Made by a program: the position numbers and the translations under genes. A DNA stretch of 64,000 nucleotides from NCBI GenBank assembly GCA_030745835.1, contig JASLNU010000038.1, forward strand, positions 8,642 through 72,641, in the 5' to 3' direction. Positions within the stretch are counted from its first letter, which is position 1. Each line of letters opens with the position of its first letter. This DNA comes from GCA-2687515 sp002687515. Lineage in GTDB: Bacteria > Pseudomonadota > Alphaproteobacteria > Rhodospirillales > UBA2165. Positions 26,097-37,555 of the stretch are shown in pieces. A model generated the notes under the pieces. The model was not told where the DNA came from. It saw nothing but the letters and a program-made list of their open reading frames with translations, and searched no databases.

Positions 26097-27293
26097 ATGG
26101 GAGCTAACGTGAAAATCACCGCTTTGGAGACCCTGGCCTGCGACGCCGGGCGGCGCAATTATTATTTCATCAAAGTGAACACCGAAGACGGCGTTGTCGG
26201 CTGGAGCGAATATGACGAGAGTTTCGGCCCGCCCGGCGTCAGCCTCGCCATCGAGCGCTTCGCGCCGCTGGTCATCGGCGAGGATGTGCTCGCCCATGAG
26301 CGTATTTTCGCCAAGCTGTTCAACGCCAAGCGGACGGCGACGGGAAGCACCTCGGGCCTGGCCGCCGGCGCCATCGAGAACGCGGTGCTGGATGCCAAGG
26401 CCAAGACCCTCGGGGTTCCCTGCCATGCCCTGCTCGGCGGCAAGATCCGCGACCGGGTGCGCGTCTATTGGTCCCACTGCGCCTTCTGGCGGGTCAATTT
26501 CCCGGACCATTACGGCCCGCCGGTCACCTCCCTCGACGATATCAAGGCGGCCGGCGCCGAGGCCCGGGACCAGGGTTTCACGGCGCTGAAATCGGGGATA
26601 CTGCTCAGCGAAGACGGGCCGGTGCGCAGTTGGGGCGCCGGCTTCGGGCGGCCGTTCTATCCCGAACTGAACGTGGAAAAGAGCTTGTCGCGCCAGATCC
26701 GGGCCGAGTACGAGGCGTTCCGCGACGGCGCCGGGCCCGACATGGATATCCTCCTGGATCTGAACTTCAACGCCAAGACCGAGGGCTTCTTAGAGATAAT
26801 CCGGGAGATCGCCGATCTCGACATGTTCTGGATCGAGATCGACAGCGACAATCCGAAAGCCCTCGCCTACATCCGAAATCACAGCCCGTTTCCCATATCC
26901 TCGTGCGAAACGCTGATCGGCCTCCGCCGCTTCCTGCCATATTTCGATGCCCAGTCGATGGATGTGGCGATCATCGATGCGGTCTGGAACGGGGTCTGGC
27001 AGTCGATGAAGATCGCCGCCGCCGCCGATGCCCACGAAGTCAACATCGCGCCGCACAATTTCTACGGACACCTGGCAACCATGATGAACGCCCATTTCGC
27101 CGCTGCGGTGCCCAACCTGCGCATCGTCGAAACCGATATCGACCGGATACCCATCGACAAGGAGGTGTTCAGCGCCGAGCCGGTGATCGAGGACGGGTAC
27201 CTGGTCGTGCCCGACACGCCGGGCTGGGGCATCGACCCGATCGAAGAGGCGATTCGCGCCAATCCACCGAAAAACTGGCCGCCGAAGAATTGA
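26097..27293 (+). CDS. Enolase-superfamily (mandelate racemase/muconate lactonizing) enzyme
   Basis: 398 residues from the ATG at 26097, chosen for the GGGAGG site seven bases upstream. The two-domain enolase-superfamily layout is clear: capping domain to about residue 125, then a barrel with K165 (ALKSG), metal ligands D221 (LLDLN), E247 (WIEI) and E271 (SCET), and H320 (APHN). This pattern suggests an acid-sugar dehydratase or racemase; the substrate is unknown. The PEP-mutase-family gene starts 15 bp downstream, so the pair probably forms a two-step catabolic unit on a hydroxy or keto acid. Confidence 0.88.
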   Translation: MGANVKITALETLACDAGRRNYYFIKVNTEDGVVGWSEYDESFGPPGVSLAIERFAPLVIGEDVLAHERIFAKLFNAKRTATGSTSGLAAGAIENAVLDAKAKTLGVPCHALLGGKIRDRVRVYWSHCAFWRVNFPDHYGPPVTSLDDIKAAGAEARDQGFTALKSGILLSEDGPVRSWGAGFGRPFYPELNVEKSLSRQIRAEYEAFRDGAGPDMDILLDLNFNAKTEGFLEIIREIADLDMFWIEIDSDNPKALAYIRNHSPFPISSCETLIGLRRFLPYFDAQSMDVAIIDAVWNGVWQSMKIAAAADAHEVNIAPHNFYGHLATMMNAHFAAAVPNLRIVETDIDRIPIDKEVFSAEPVIEDGYLVVPDTPGWGIDPIEEAIRANPPKNWPPKN

Positions 27294-27307
27294 GGGAGGG
27301 AAGGCAA

Positions 27308-28171
27308 ATGAGATGGCAGGCGAGGCGCGAAAAATTTCGGGCCATCCTGGAAGGCGATCACTTCGTGCATCCGGGATCGGTGTTCGATCCGATGAGCGCC
27401 CGCATCGCCGAGGATCTGGGCTTCGAGGTTGGCATGTTCGCCGGCTCGGTGGCCTCGATGGCGGTTTTGGGGGCGCCCGATCTGATCCTCCTGACGCTCT
27501 CGGAATTCGCCGGGCAGGCCTACCGCATCAACCGGGCCGGCGGCCTGCCGCTGCTTTGCGATGCCGATCACGGCTACGGCAACGCCTTGAACGTGGCGCG
27601 CACGGTGGAGGAATTGGAAAACGCCGGGGTCGCGGCGCTGACCATCGAGGACACCGACCTGCCCGTCCCTTTTGCGAGCGGCGGCAAGCCGAGCCTGATA
27701 TCGGTCGATGAGGGTGCCGGCAAGATGCGGGCGGCGCTGGCGGCGCGCGTTGATCCGGCCTTGATCATTGCCGGGCGCACCAGCGCCATGTCGATTGCCG
27801 GGCTCGATGAGGCGGTCCGGCGCATCCAAGCCTACGCAGAGGCCGGCGTCGATGCGCTGTTCCTGACCGGGGTCAAGAGCCGCGCCGAGCTGGACGCGCT
27901 CTCGGGCGCCGTTTCGGTGCCGCTGTTCCTGTCGGGTGCGCCGGGCGAACTGGCCGACCCCGAATATTTATCGCGGCGCCGCGTCCGCGTCGTGCTACAA
28001 GGCCACATGCCGGTGATGGCGGCGATGCGGGCGGTCCACGATACCCTAAAGGCGCTGCGCGGCGGCACCCCGCCCGCCGAGTTGGAGGGCGTGCCGGGCG
28101 CCGATTTCATCCAACGCATCACCCGGGTTGGCGATTACCAGGCGATGCTGGATGAATATTTGGGCGGATAA
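27308..28171 (+). CDS. Isocitrate lyase/PEP mutase family protein, oxaloacetate decarboxylase-like
   Basis: 287 residues from the ATG at 27308 behind a GAGGGAGGGAAGG stretch. It is a TIM-barrel protein of the isocitrate lyase/PEP mutase superfamily, with the metal-binding DADHGYG at 85-91 and TIEDTD at 112-117. The length and the absence of the catalytic cysteine motif of isocitrate lyases place it nearest to the oxaloacetate decarboxylase (PA4872-type) branch. It could split or decarboxylate the product of the upstream enolase-superfamily enzyme. Gene order and 14-bp spacing indicate an operon. Confidence 0.85.
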   Translation: MRWQARREKFRAILEGDHFVHPGSVFDPMSARIAEDLGFEVGMFAGSVASMAVLGAPDLILLTLSEFAGQAYRINRAGGLPLLCDADHGYGNALNVARTVEELENAGVAALTIEDTDLPVPFASGGKPSLISVDEGAGKMRAALAARVDPALIIAGRTSAMSIAGLDEAVRRIQAYAEAGVDALFLTGVKSRAELDALSGAVSVPLFLSGAPGELADPEYLSRRRVRVVLQGHMPVMAAMRAVHDTLKALRGGTPPAELEGVPGADFIQRITRVGDYQAMLDEYLGG

Positions 28172-28183
28172 TGAGCACGGCGC

Positions 28184-28777
28184 CTAAAGCCCGCTCGCGA
28201 ACTTGACCATGATTATGACGATCAGGATTTGCATGACCCCCTGTGACGCGATGATCATGAAATAGCGGCGCATGATGCGCGTCACCTTTGGTACATCGGG
28301 CTGCTCGTTGCGCATTTCCAGATAAACGCGAATATTGGTGGGAAGCAGGATAAAAAGGCCCTGTATGGCAAGGACGGCGGCAACCACCAGCGACGCGACG
28401 ACCCACCAGAATTGCGGATAGTCGAATTCCAGGTAGCCGGTCTGCACCGCCAGGTACCAGCCCGAGGTCGGCGCGATGATGCCGAGGGGCGTCAGGATAA
28501 ACAGCGTCCGCGGCAGCAGCTTTAAGGCGAAGGCGCGGCGCGCCTCGAATTCCAGCCGGCGCACCACCGGGCCGATGACAAAGCCCATCAGGATATCGGC
28601 GCCGGTCAAGAGGACGCCGCTGGCTACATGCACGAAACGCAAGGGCCAGTCCTCGCCGTACTGGATGGCCCAGACCATCAGCCCCAATGCCAGGGCCACC
28701 CAGCCCAGATTACGAAAATCAATTCCGGCGATCAGCCAGAACGGCGCCGGCGCCTCGGCAACTGTTTCCGAATTCAT
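28184..28777 (-). CDS. Integral membrane protein, DUF2269-like
   Basis: 197 residues with about five membrane helices and the segment FVHVASGVLLTGADILMGFV, followed by a charged RRLEFEARRA loop. A His in the first part and the spacing of helices recall small DUF2269 or CopD-like membrane proteins, but the family assignment is by eye. It is convergent with the PEP-mutase-family gene (12 bp between stops). The function is unknown. Confidence 0.7.
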   Translation of the reverse strand: MNSETVAEAPAPFWLIAGIDFRNLGWVALALGLMVWAIQYGEDWPLRFVHVASGVLLTGADILMGFVIGPVVRRLEFEARRAFALKLLPRTLFILTPLGIIAPTSGWYLAVQTGYLEFDYPQFWWVVASLVVAAVLAIQGLFILLPTNIRVYLEMRNEQPDVPKVTRIMRRYFMIIASQGVMQILIVIIMVKFASGL

Positions 28778-28893
28778 TTTGCCCCCAAAACGCAGTATGC
28801 GCGCAACATGGCGCCAAGGCCAGCATCCGCGTCGAGCTCCGTTTCAGCAACTCGGCGCGGGTGATTCAGCGCCGTTACACGGTGCGTAAAAAA

Positions 28894-28969
28894 TGGTGGG
28901 CGGTGACGGGCTCGAACCGCCGACATCCACGGTGTAAACGTGGCGCTCTCCCAACTGAGCTAACCGCCC
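28894..28969 (-). tRNA. tRNA-Val (UAC)
   Basis: A 76-nt minus-strand cloverleaf. Acceptor GGGCGGT pairs with ACCGCCC, CCA is encoded, and the anticodon loop TTTACAC between CCACG and CGTGG gives TAC, valine. The GGTTCGAGC T-arm is standard. A run of six T follows the 3' end. Confidence 0.97.
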
Positions 28970-28988
28970 GGTAGCATGCGCGCCGCGG

Positions 28989-29104
28989 GTGGCGCGGGCC
29001 CCCATTGTTGCTGCAACAATGGCCTAAAATCAAGAACGCCGGCGACGTGGCGCGGGCCCCCATTGTTGCGGCAACAATAGCCTAAAATCAAGAACGCCGG
29101 CCAC
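28989..29104. repeat. Two tandem copies of a 58-bp repeat with internal palindrome
   Basis: Units 28989-29046 and 29047-29104 are almost identical (a few substitutions). Each contains the palindrome ATTGTTGCnGCAACAAT and ends with AAATCAAGAACGCCGGC. They lie between hupB and tRNA-Val and code for nothing obvious. Confidence 0.85.
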
Positions 29105-29120
29105 GTTGCCGTGGCCGGCG
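29095..29120 (-). terminator. Hairpin downstream of hupB
   Basis: Perfect 11-bp arms CGCCGGCCACG / CGTGGCCGGCG with a 4-base loop, 23 bp after the hupB stop on the minus strand, followed by TTCTTGATTTT. The T-run is weak, so termination is probable but not certain. Confidence 0.6.
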
Positions 29121-29142
29121 CATCCCTCAACGCAAAGCTTAA

Positions 29143-29415
29143 CTAATTGACTGCGTCCTTGAGGCCTTTTCCGGCCTTGAATTTTGGTTGCCTGGACGCA
29201 GGTATTTGAATGGCTTCGCCCGTACGCGGATTACGGCCGGTGGTCGCCTTGCGGTTGGCCACGGAGAATGTGCCGAAGCCAACGACTCTAACTTCGCCGC
29301 CCGATTGCAGCGCACCCGTGATTGCATCAAAGACACCATCGACGGCTTTGCCCGCATCGGCTTTTGACATACCGGCATTGTCCGCAACCGCTGAAACTAG
29401 ATCGTTTTTGTTCAC
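29143..29415 (-). CDS. hupB: HU-family nucleoid DNA-binding protein
   Basis: 90 residues, the HU standard length, with a GTG start at 29415 preceded by a GGGGG run. The N-terminal MNKNDLVSAVAD, the central VGFGTFSV and the DNA-binding arm GRNPRTGEAIQIPASRQPKF are all typical. HU dimers bend and compact DNA. It lies downstream of lon on the same strand, an order common in proteobacteria, but a strong lon terminator separates them, so it has its own promoter within 29416-29594. Confidence 0.96.
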   Translation of the reverse strand: MNKNDLVSAVADNAGMSKADAGKAVDGVFDAITGALQSGGEVRVVGFGTFSVANRKATTGRNPRTGEAIQIPASRQPKFKAGKGLKDAVN

Positions 29416-29594
29416 GTTAAGGCCCCCTTTGCTGAAAAATGGGAAGAAGAAAAAAGAGAATTTAAGGACGCCTTGCGCCTTAAAACCGCGCTAGTTTACG
29501 GCGCTCCCGCTAAATGCGTCAATCGAAGACGCGCAGTTTTCCACATATTTTTCGATTTTAAGCTGAATTAGGGCGAATATGGTCGATTCGCAGC

Positions 29595-29638
29595 CAAAAA
29601 ACGCGGCCCCGCAAGGCTGTTCTGCCAAGCGGGGCCGC
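29595..29638 (-). terminator. Rho-independent terminator of lon
   Basis: A GC-rich perfect 10-bp stem (GCGGCCCCGC at 29603-29612 with GCGGGGCCGC at 29629-29638) followed on the minus strand by six T. It lies 39 bp after the lon stop. Confidence 0.9.
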
Positions 29639-29676
29639 GATTGGCGCGAATCAATTTTTCGCAAATTTCGGTTGAG

Positions 29677-32088
<2,412 letters not shown>

Positions 32089-32217
32089 TTTTTCTTCTCC
32101 TATTGTTGCGGTCCTTGTCGGACCGGCATCCCTTGCGGGATGTTCATCGCCCTTCTTCGAACTTCGGGAAACGCTTTTACTTAAATGTGCGTTTTCTCCC
32201 GAAGATCAAGTGAGCGC

Positions 32218-33483
32218 TTAGGCGCTCGAATCCAGATCGTCGCGCCGCTCGGAAATAATATAAAGCGGCTGGGCTCCGTCCTGAGCGACTTCGCGGTTGA
32301 TCACCACCTCTTCGACGCCGCTCATATCCGGTAATTCGAACATTGTTTCGAGAAGAATATCTTCCATGATCGAGCGCAGTCCGCGGGCGCCCGTTTTCCG
32401 TTCCACGGCCTTTTCCGCGATGGCCGTCAAGGCGTTGTCGCGGAAGGTCAGGGTTACGTCTTCCATTTCAAAGAGACGCTGGTATTGCTTGACCAGCGCA
32501 TTCTTCGGCGCGGTCAGGATTTTCACCAGGGCATCCTCGTCCAGATCATCGAGGGTCGCGATGACCGGCAGGCGGCCGACGAATTCAGGGATCAACCCGA
32601 ATTTCAACAGATCCTCGGGTTCGACATCACGCAGGATTTCACCGGTTTGCCGCTCATCGGGGCCTTGCACGTCGGCGCCGAAGCCGATCGAGGAACCGCG
32701 TCCGCGCGCCGAGATGATCTTTTGCAAGCCCGAGAACGCGCCGCCGCAAACGAACAAAATGTTGGTCGTATCGACTTGCAGAAATTCCTGTTGCGGGTGC
32801 TTGCGTCCGCCCTGGGGCGGGACGCTGGCGACGGTTCCTTCCATGATTTTCAGGAGCGCCTGCTGCACGCCTTCGCCGGACACGTCGCGGGTGATCGATG
32901 GATTGTCCGACTTGCGCGAGATCTTATCCACCTCATCGATGTAAACGATGCCGCGCTGCGCGCGCTCGACATTGTAGTCGGCGGCCTGCAGCAACTTCAG
33001 AATAATATTTTCCACGTCCTCGCCGACATAGCCGGCTTCGGTCAAGGTGGTCGCGTCGGCCATGGTGAACGGCACGTCGAGGATGCGCGCCAGGGTTTGC
33101 GCCAGCAACGTCTTGCCGCAGCCGGTCGGGCCGACCAGGAGGATATTGGATTTGGCCAATTCGACATCGTTGTTTTTCGATGAGTGACTAAGCCGCTTGT
33201 AGTGATTGTGCACCGCCACCGACAAGACCCGCTTGGCATAATCCTGGCCGATAACATAGTCATCCAGGACGGTGCAGATTTCGCCCGGCGTCGGAACGCC
33301 ATCCCCGGATTTGACGATGTGGGTTTTATTCTCTTCACGGATGATATCCATGCAAAGTTCGACGCATTCATCACAGATGAACACGGTCGGTCCGGCGATT
33401 AGCTTTCGGACTTCGTGCTGACTTTTTCCACAGAACGAACAGTAAAGGGTGTTCTTGGAATCGCCGCCGCTAGATTTATTCAT
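32218..33483 (-). CDS. clpX: ClpXP protease ATP-binding subunit ClpX
   Basis: 421 residues from the ATG at 33483, which has GGAGGG just upstream. A C4 zinc-binding domain (CSFCGKS and FICDECVELC) is followed by the AAA+ domain with GPTGCGKT and the pore and sensor motifs. ClpX unfolds tagged substrates and feeds ClpP. It lies 114 bp after clpP; 129 bp with a possible separate promoter separate it from lon. Confidence 0.97.
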   Translation of the reverse strand: MNKSSGGDSKNTLYCSFCGKSQHEVRKLIAGPTVFICDECVELCMDIIREENKTHIVKSGDGVPTPGEICTVLDDYVIGQDYAKRVLSVAVHNHYKRLSHSSKNNDVELAKSNILLVGPTGCGKTLLAQTLARILDVPFTMADATTLTEAGYVGEDVENIILKLLQAADYNVERAQRGIVYIDEVDKISRKSDNPSITRDVSGEGVQQALLKIMEGTVASVPPQGGRKHPQQEFLQVDTTNILFVCGGAFSGLQKIISARGRGSSIGFGADVQGPDERQTGEILRDVEPEDLLKFGLIPEFVGRLPVIATLDDLDEDALVKILTAPKNALVKQYQRLFEMEDVTLTFRDNALTAIAEKAVERKTGARGLRSIMEDILLETMFELPDMSGVEEVVINREVAQDGAQPLYIISERRDDLDSSA

Positions 33484-33597
33484 CGGCCCTCCAGCCTTAA
33501 CATCGGGCAATTGCCGTCAATTCTAGTCATCGATCATGCCGCCGTACAATCGCAAATTTGGGCCCTGATCGATCCGGGCGAATGCGCGCCTGGCGTT

Positions 33598-34281
33598 TTA
33601 TTCGTTTTCCCCCTTGCCGCCATTATCATCATCATCGCGATTTTCACCTTGATCCTTGTCATCTTCTTCTAAAGGACGCTTGGTTACCACTTCGTCAATA
33701 AGGCCAAAATCAACGGCTTCCTGCGGTGTCATGTAGCGATCGCGCTCGACCGCTTCCTCGATTACCGTCAATTCCATTCCGGTGTGCTCTACATAGATAT
33801 TGTTTAGCCGATGCCGTAACGCAAGTATCTCGCGCGCCTGAATTTCAATATCGGTGGCCTGCCCCTGGGCGCCGCCCGAGGGCTGGTGAACCATGATTCT
33901 GGAGTTGGGAAGCGCGAATCGCTGTCCCTTGGCGCCGGCGGCAAGCAGCAGCGACCCCATTGAAGCCGCCTGACCGATGCAGACCGTGGATACGGTTGGG
34001 CGCACATATTGCATGGTGTCATAGATGGCGAGCCCCGAGGTGACGATGCCGCCCGGCGAATTGATATAGAACGCGATTTCCTTTTTCGGGTTCTCCGATT
34101 CCAAATACAAGAGCTGTGCACAAACCAGGCTCGACACATAATCCTCGATCCCGCCGGTCACGAAGATGATCCGCTCCTTTAAAAGCCGGGAATAAATGTC
34201 ATAGGCACGCTCACCCCGATTGGTGGTTTCGACCACCATTGGAACGAGGGTGTTGTTAAAAACTTCGATGGGATCACTCAT
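33598..34281 (-). CDS. clpP: ATP-dependent Clp protease proteolytic subunit
   Basis: 227 residues from the ATG at 34281 (MSDPIEVFNN). The catalytic triad is S107 (GQAASMGS), H132 (MVHQPSGG) and D181. The last 25 residues form an unusually acidic tail rich in Asp, Glu and Gly not needed for the fold. ClpP assembles in heptameric rings with ClpX. It lies 55 bp downstream of tig. Confidence 0.97.
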   Translation of the reverse strand: MSDPIEVFNNTLVPMVVETTNRGERAYDIYSRLLKERIIFVTGGIEDYVSSLVCAQLLYLESENPKKEIAFYINSPGGIVTSGLAIYDTMQYVRPTVSTVCIGQAASMGSLLLAAGAKGQRFALPNSRIMVHQPSGGAQGQATDIEIQAREILALRHRLNNIYVEHTGMELTVIEEAVERDRYMTPQEAVDFGLIDEVVTKRPLEEDDKDQGENRDDDDNGGKGENE

Positions 34282-34336
34282 GGCTCTCTCAAATAAATAA
34301 TTGATTCTATCTGCGGTCTGGTCCGGATCGTCTTGG

Positions 34337-35758
34337 CTATTCGTCCTTGCCCTTGGCTGGGGCCTTCTTTTTCCGGGGCGCGCGTTTCTTCTTGGCCGGT
34401 TTATCAGCATCCGCGGATTTGGCTTTCTTGGCCTCCGCCTCCTCGTCGGCGACCAACTCTTCCATGGTCGCCTGCTTGTCCGAGACTTGCGCCAGTTCGA
34501 GGATGAAGTCCACGACCTTTTCCTCCAAAAGCGGCGATTGTATGGTCTGCATGGCTTCCGGCGTCTTTTTATAATAGTCGAAGACTTCCTGCTCGCGGCC
34601 CTGATAGCGCTGGGCTTCCTGCATGATCGCCCGGTTGACCTCTTCCGGTGACACCTGAATCTCGTTGGCGCGCCCGATTTCGGCGAGCAATAGGCCCAAG
34701 CGGACCCGGCGTTCCGCAATTTCGCGGTATTGGGCCTTCAACTCGTCGTCGCTTTTTTCCTTGTCATCCTCGTCGATCTGGTCGGGATGGTTTTCACGCT
34801 GGTGTTCGAATTGCTCCCAGATGGCTCCGAATTCCTGATCGATCAGTCCGCCCGGCAATTCAAATTTATGCTGCGCGTCGAGGGCATCCAGAAGTTCTCT
34901 TTTCAGCCGCATCCGGGAGAAGGAATCGAGGTCGTTCTCCTGGGTTTGGCGAAGGGATTTCTTCAATTCCTCGAGGTTTTCAGCGCCCATTTTCTTGGCA
35001 AGCTCATCATCAATCTCTGCTGGAACACCTTCACGTAACTCCTTGATTTCAACCGAAAATGCCGCATCCTTGCCGGCCAGTTCCTCGGCATAATTTTCCG
35101 GGAAGGTCACATCGACATCCAGCTTGTCGCCGGCTTCCCTGTCGATCAGCTGTTCTTCGAATCCGGGGATAAACATGCTGGATCCGATTTCAAGCGGATA
35201 AGCGTCCGCCTTGCCGCCGGGGAATTCCTCGCCATCGACCTTGCCGACAAAATCGATCACCGCGATATCGCCGCTTTTGATCTTGCGCTTTTCGGCGACC
35301 GGCTTGGTGTCCTTTTGGCCGTCGGCCATCTGCTTGAGCATGGCGTCGACCTGTTCCTCGTCGGCCGGAACCTTTAGGCGTTCGAGCTTGATCGATGAGA
35401 AATCGGTCAATTCGATTTCGGGAAACAACTCGAATTCGATATCATATTCCAAGTCCGATCCGGTTTCGAATTTCTTGATCTCGATCTTCGGCTGTCCCAA
35501 GGGACGCAGCTCCTTGTCGGAAATCGCGGTTTCGGTACTTTCCGAAACGGTTTGTTCAAGCACTTCGCCCATCACCGCATCGCCATAGGTCTTGCGCAAC
35601 AGCGTGACCGGCACCTTGCCCGGCCTAAATCCTGGCATCTGGGCGGTTTTTGCGATTTCTGACAAACGCGCGCTCAGTTTCTCTTCGATATCACCAGCGG
35701 GGACGACGATCGTATAAGCGCGTTTCAATCCCTCGTTGACGGTTTCCGTAACTTGCAT
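34337..35758 (-). CDS. tig: Trigger factor
   Basis: 473 residues: N-terminal ribosome-binding domain (with GFRPGKVP), FKBP-type PPIase domain (about 150-245) and the helical chaperone domain. It ends in a Lys/Ala/Pro-rich tail (KPAKKKRAPRKKK) like many alphaproteobacterial trigger factors. It binds nascent chains at the ribosome exit. It begins the tig-clpP-clpX-lon block and is preceded by tRNA-Leu on the same strand. Confidence 0.96.
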   Translation of the reverse strand: MQVTETVNEGLKRAYTIVVPAGDIEEKLSARLSEIAKTAQMPGFRPGKVPVTLLRKTYGDAVMGEVLEQTVSESTETAISDKELRPLGQPKIEIKKFETGSDLEYDIEFELFPEIELTDFSSIKLERLKVPADEEQVDAMLKQMADGQKDTKPVAEKRKIKSGDIAVIDFVGKVDGEEFPGGKADAYPLEIGSSMFIPGFEEQLIDREAGDKLDVDVTFPENYAEELAGKDAAFSVEIKELREGVPAEIDDELAKKMGAENLEELKKSLRQTQENDLDSFSRMRLKRELLDALDAQHKFELPGGLIDQEFGAIWEQFEHQRENHPDQIDEDDKEKSDDELKAQYREIAERRVRLGLLLAEIGRANEIQVSPEEVNRAIMQEAQRYQGREQEVFDYYKKTPEAMQTIQSPLLEEKVVDFILELAQVSDKQATMEELVADEEAEAKKAKSADADKPAKKKRAPRKKKAPAKGKDE

Positions 35759-35808
35759 GTCTTACTCACCTAGCTATTGAAGCTCTTATTCCACTCATTC
35801 TCATAAAT

Positions 35809-35896
35809 TGGTGCGGGCGGAGGGACTTGAACCCCCACGGCGTTAACCGCCACTAGGACCTAAACCTAGCGTGTCTACCAATTCCACCACGCCCGC
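35809..35896 (-). tRNA. tRNA-Leu (UAG)
   Basis: An 88-nt minus-strand tRNA with a long variable arm, as expected for leucine. Acceptor GCGGGCG pairs with CGCCCGC, CCA is encoded, and the anticodon loop TTTAGGT between CTAGG and CCTAG gives TAG. Confidence 0.97.
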
Positions 35897-35949
35897 TGCT
35901 GAATTTCCCCGGCAACGGGCGGTCCCTTGCCGGAGCGCGCCACTCTATT

Positions 35950-36011
35950 AAAAAAAGCCCCCGTGTCAATTGCCACCTTTTCAATCGCCATCTTGTCAAT
36001 TGACCGGGGGC
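35950..36011 (-). terminator. Probable terminator of malonyl-CoA decarboxylase gene
   Basis: On the minus strand GCCCCCGGTCAATTG (36011-35997) pairs with CAATTGACACGGGGGC (35972-35957) with one bulge, and seven T follow. The loop is about 24 bases. It lies 31 bp after the stop of the gene and before tRNA-Leu. Confidence 0.75.
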
Positions 36012-36042
36012 CTTTGCGGTGGATGGCGCCAATCCGCGGCAA

Positions 36043-37512
36043 TCAAAAGTTCTTAAGCAATTGTGCAACACCAGAGGAAGCGGTCACTTCCTGGCCGCTG
36101 CGGTAGGATTCGTGATTACTTTCGATCTCATCGCCCTCGTACAGATAATTCAACATGATGCCCGCCGATTGCATGATACCGCGTTCCGATAAATCGGCGC
36201 CCCAGTTCAATTGTCCGATACGGGCACCGTTATTAAGATGAAAATGAGCCACCGGATCGGCGGCCGTGCCGGACTTGCGTTTGACCCGCATCAGGTAATA
36301 AGCGGCGGCGCGCAGCAGCGGCGTTTTCAGGGACTCGGCCAGGTCTTCATCGCGTAGCCAGGCGTCCGTGGTGAGTAGGGTTTTGAGCGCCGCTCCGGCG
36401 TCCTTTTTGGCGTCCTCCTTGGCGTCTTCCGTGCCGTCTCCTTGGGCGGCCAGCGATTTCAGGGTTTCCGCTTCATCATCGCCGAACAAGGCATAGGCAC
36501 CGCCATCGATGGCTTCATACAACCAGCCCATGAAGCCGGGCATCGGCGATAGGGTGGCGAACGTTTTGAGGCCCTTCAATTCGGAAGACAGGGCGTCCAA
36601 AACCCGCTTGATCAGGAAATTACCGAAGTTGATGCCGGTCAGACCGTCCTGGGCATTGGAGATCGAGTAAAAAATCGCAGTGTCGGCGTCGTCGGCATCG
36701 AATTCCGGCGCCGATTGATCGAGCAGTTCCTGGATATTGACGGCCATGCCCCTGACCAGCGCCACCCAGACGAAGATCAGCGGCTCGTCGGGCATGCGCG
36801 GGTGGAAAAAGGCGAAACATCTGCGGTCCGGCGCGAGCCGGTTTTTGAGATCGTCCCAGCCCTGAATCTCGTGCACCGCTTCATAGGCGAACAGTTTTTC
36901 CAGAAGCGCCGCCGGCGCCCGCCAATCGATCCGGCGCAATTCCAAAAAGCCGACATCGAACCAGGAAGCCAACAGCGTCTTCAAATCGGTTTCAAGGCCG
37001 GCAAGCGCCGCATCATCCTGTTTCAGGGACAACAGTTCGGCACGCATATCGACCAGGAATTTGACGCCTTCGGGCAATCCATTGAATTGGGTCAGGAGCC
37101 TGACCCGGGGCGGCGCCAGTGCGCCGCGCAATTCCGCTTCCGCCGCCAGACGGTCGGCAAATTGTATGCGTTTTCCCATATTGCGCGCTTTTTCCGCGAC
37201 GATTTCGTGGTCGACGTCGAATTCTTCCGCCAGGATGCGGAGAAACCGCGCGCGGCCGCTTGCATCGAGCGCCAGGTAAAAGCGCCCCAAGGCGGCGGCC
37301 CGGCTGCGCGCCGACACCTGGCCGCCCCGTGCTTCCAGGCAGGCATGCATCTGATCGATCAGCCGGGCCTGGTCATCTTCGTTCAAATCCGGCGAAATCG
37401 ATGTTTCGGAAAATTCATCGCTCGAGGATGCGATTTTGTCCCAAGCGCTCTTCAGGTTCTTGAGCGTCCGGTCCCAAAAACCAGCTGATTTTTCTTCGTT
37501 CATTTCCGGCAT
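36043..37512 (-). CDS. Malonyl-CoA decarboxylase
   Basis: 489 residues if started at 37512 (MPEMNEEKSAGFW); 37503 is equally possible as neither has a strong ribosome-binding site. A helical N-terminal domain is followed by the GNAT-like catalytic domain, with the conserved segment HFHLNNGARIGQLNWGAD near residue 425. The enzyme converts malonyl-CoA to acetyl-CoA and CO2, for malonate use or for keeping malonyl-CoA low. A Lys/Asp/Ala-rich insert (about residue 370-385) interrupts the catalytic domain. The nnr gene is 43 bp upstream on the same strand. Confidence 0.9.
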   Translation of the reverse strand: MPEMNEEKSAGFWDRTLKNLKSAWDKIASSSDEFSETSISPDLNEDDQARLIDQMHACLEARGGQVSARSRAAALGRFYLALDASGRARFLRILAEEFDVDHEIVAEKARNMGKRIQFADRLAAEAELRGALAPPRVRLLTQFNGLPEGVKFLVDMRAELLSLKQDDAALAGLETDLKTLLASWFDVGFLELRRIDWRAPAALLEKLFAYEAVHEIQGWDDLKNRLAPDRRCFAFFHPRMPDEPLIFVWVALVRGMAVNIQELLDQSAPEFDADDADTAIFYSISNAQDGLTGINFGNFLIKRVLDALSSELKGLKTFATLSPMPGFMGWLYEAIDGGAYALFGDDEAETLKSLAAQGDGTEDAKEDAKKDAGAALKTLLTTDAWLRDEDLAESLKTPLLRAAAYYLMRVKRKSGTAADPVAHFHLNNGARIGQLNWGADLSERGIMQSAGIMLNYLYEGDEIESNHESYRSGQEVTASSGVAQLLKNF

Positions 37513-37555
37513 TGACCAATAATTCGCGCTGAACCGAAATCGGCAGCGATACCGG

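Noticed and set aside
34282..34719. N-terminal extension of clpP into tig
   Set aside because: Overlaps trigger factor in another frame; Arg/Pro/Lys-rich and absent from ClpP proteins.
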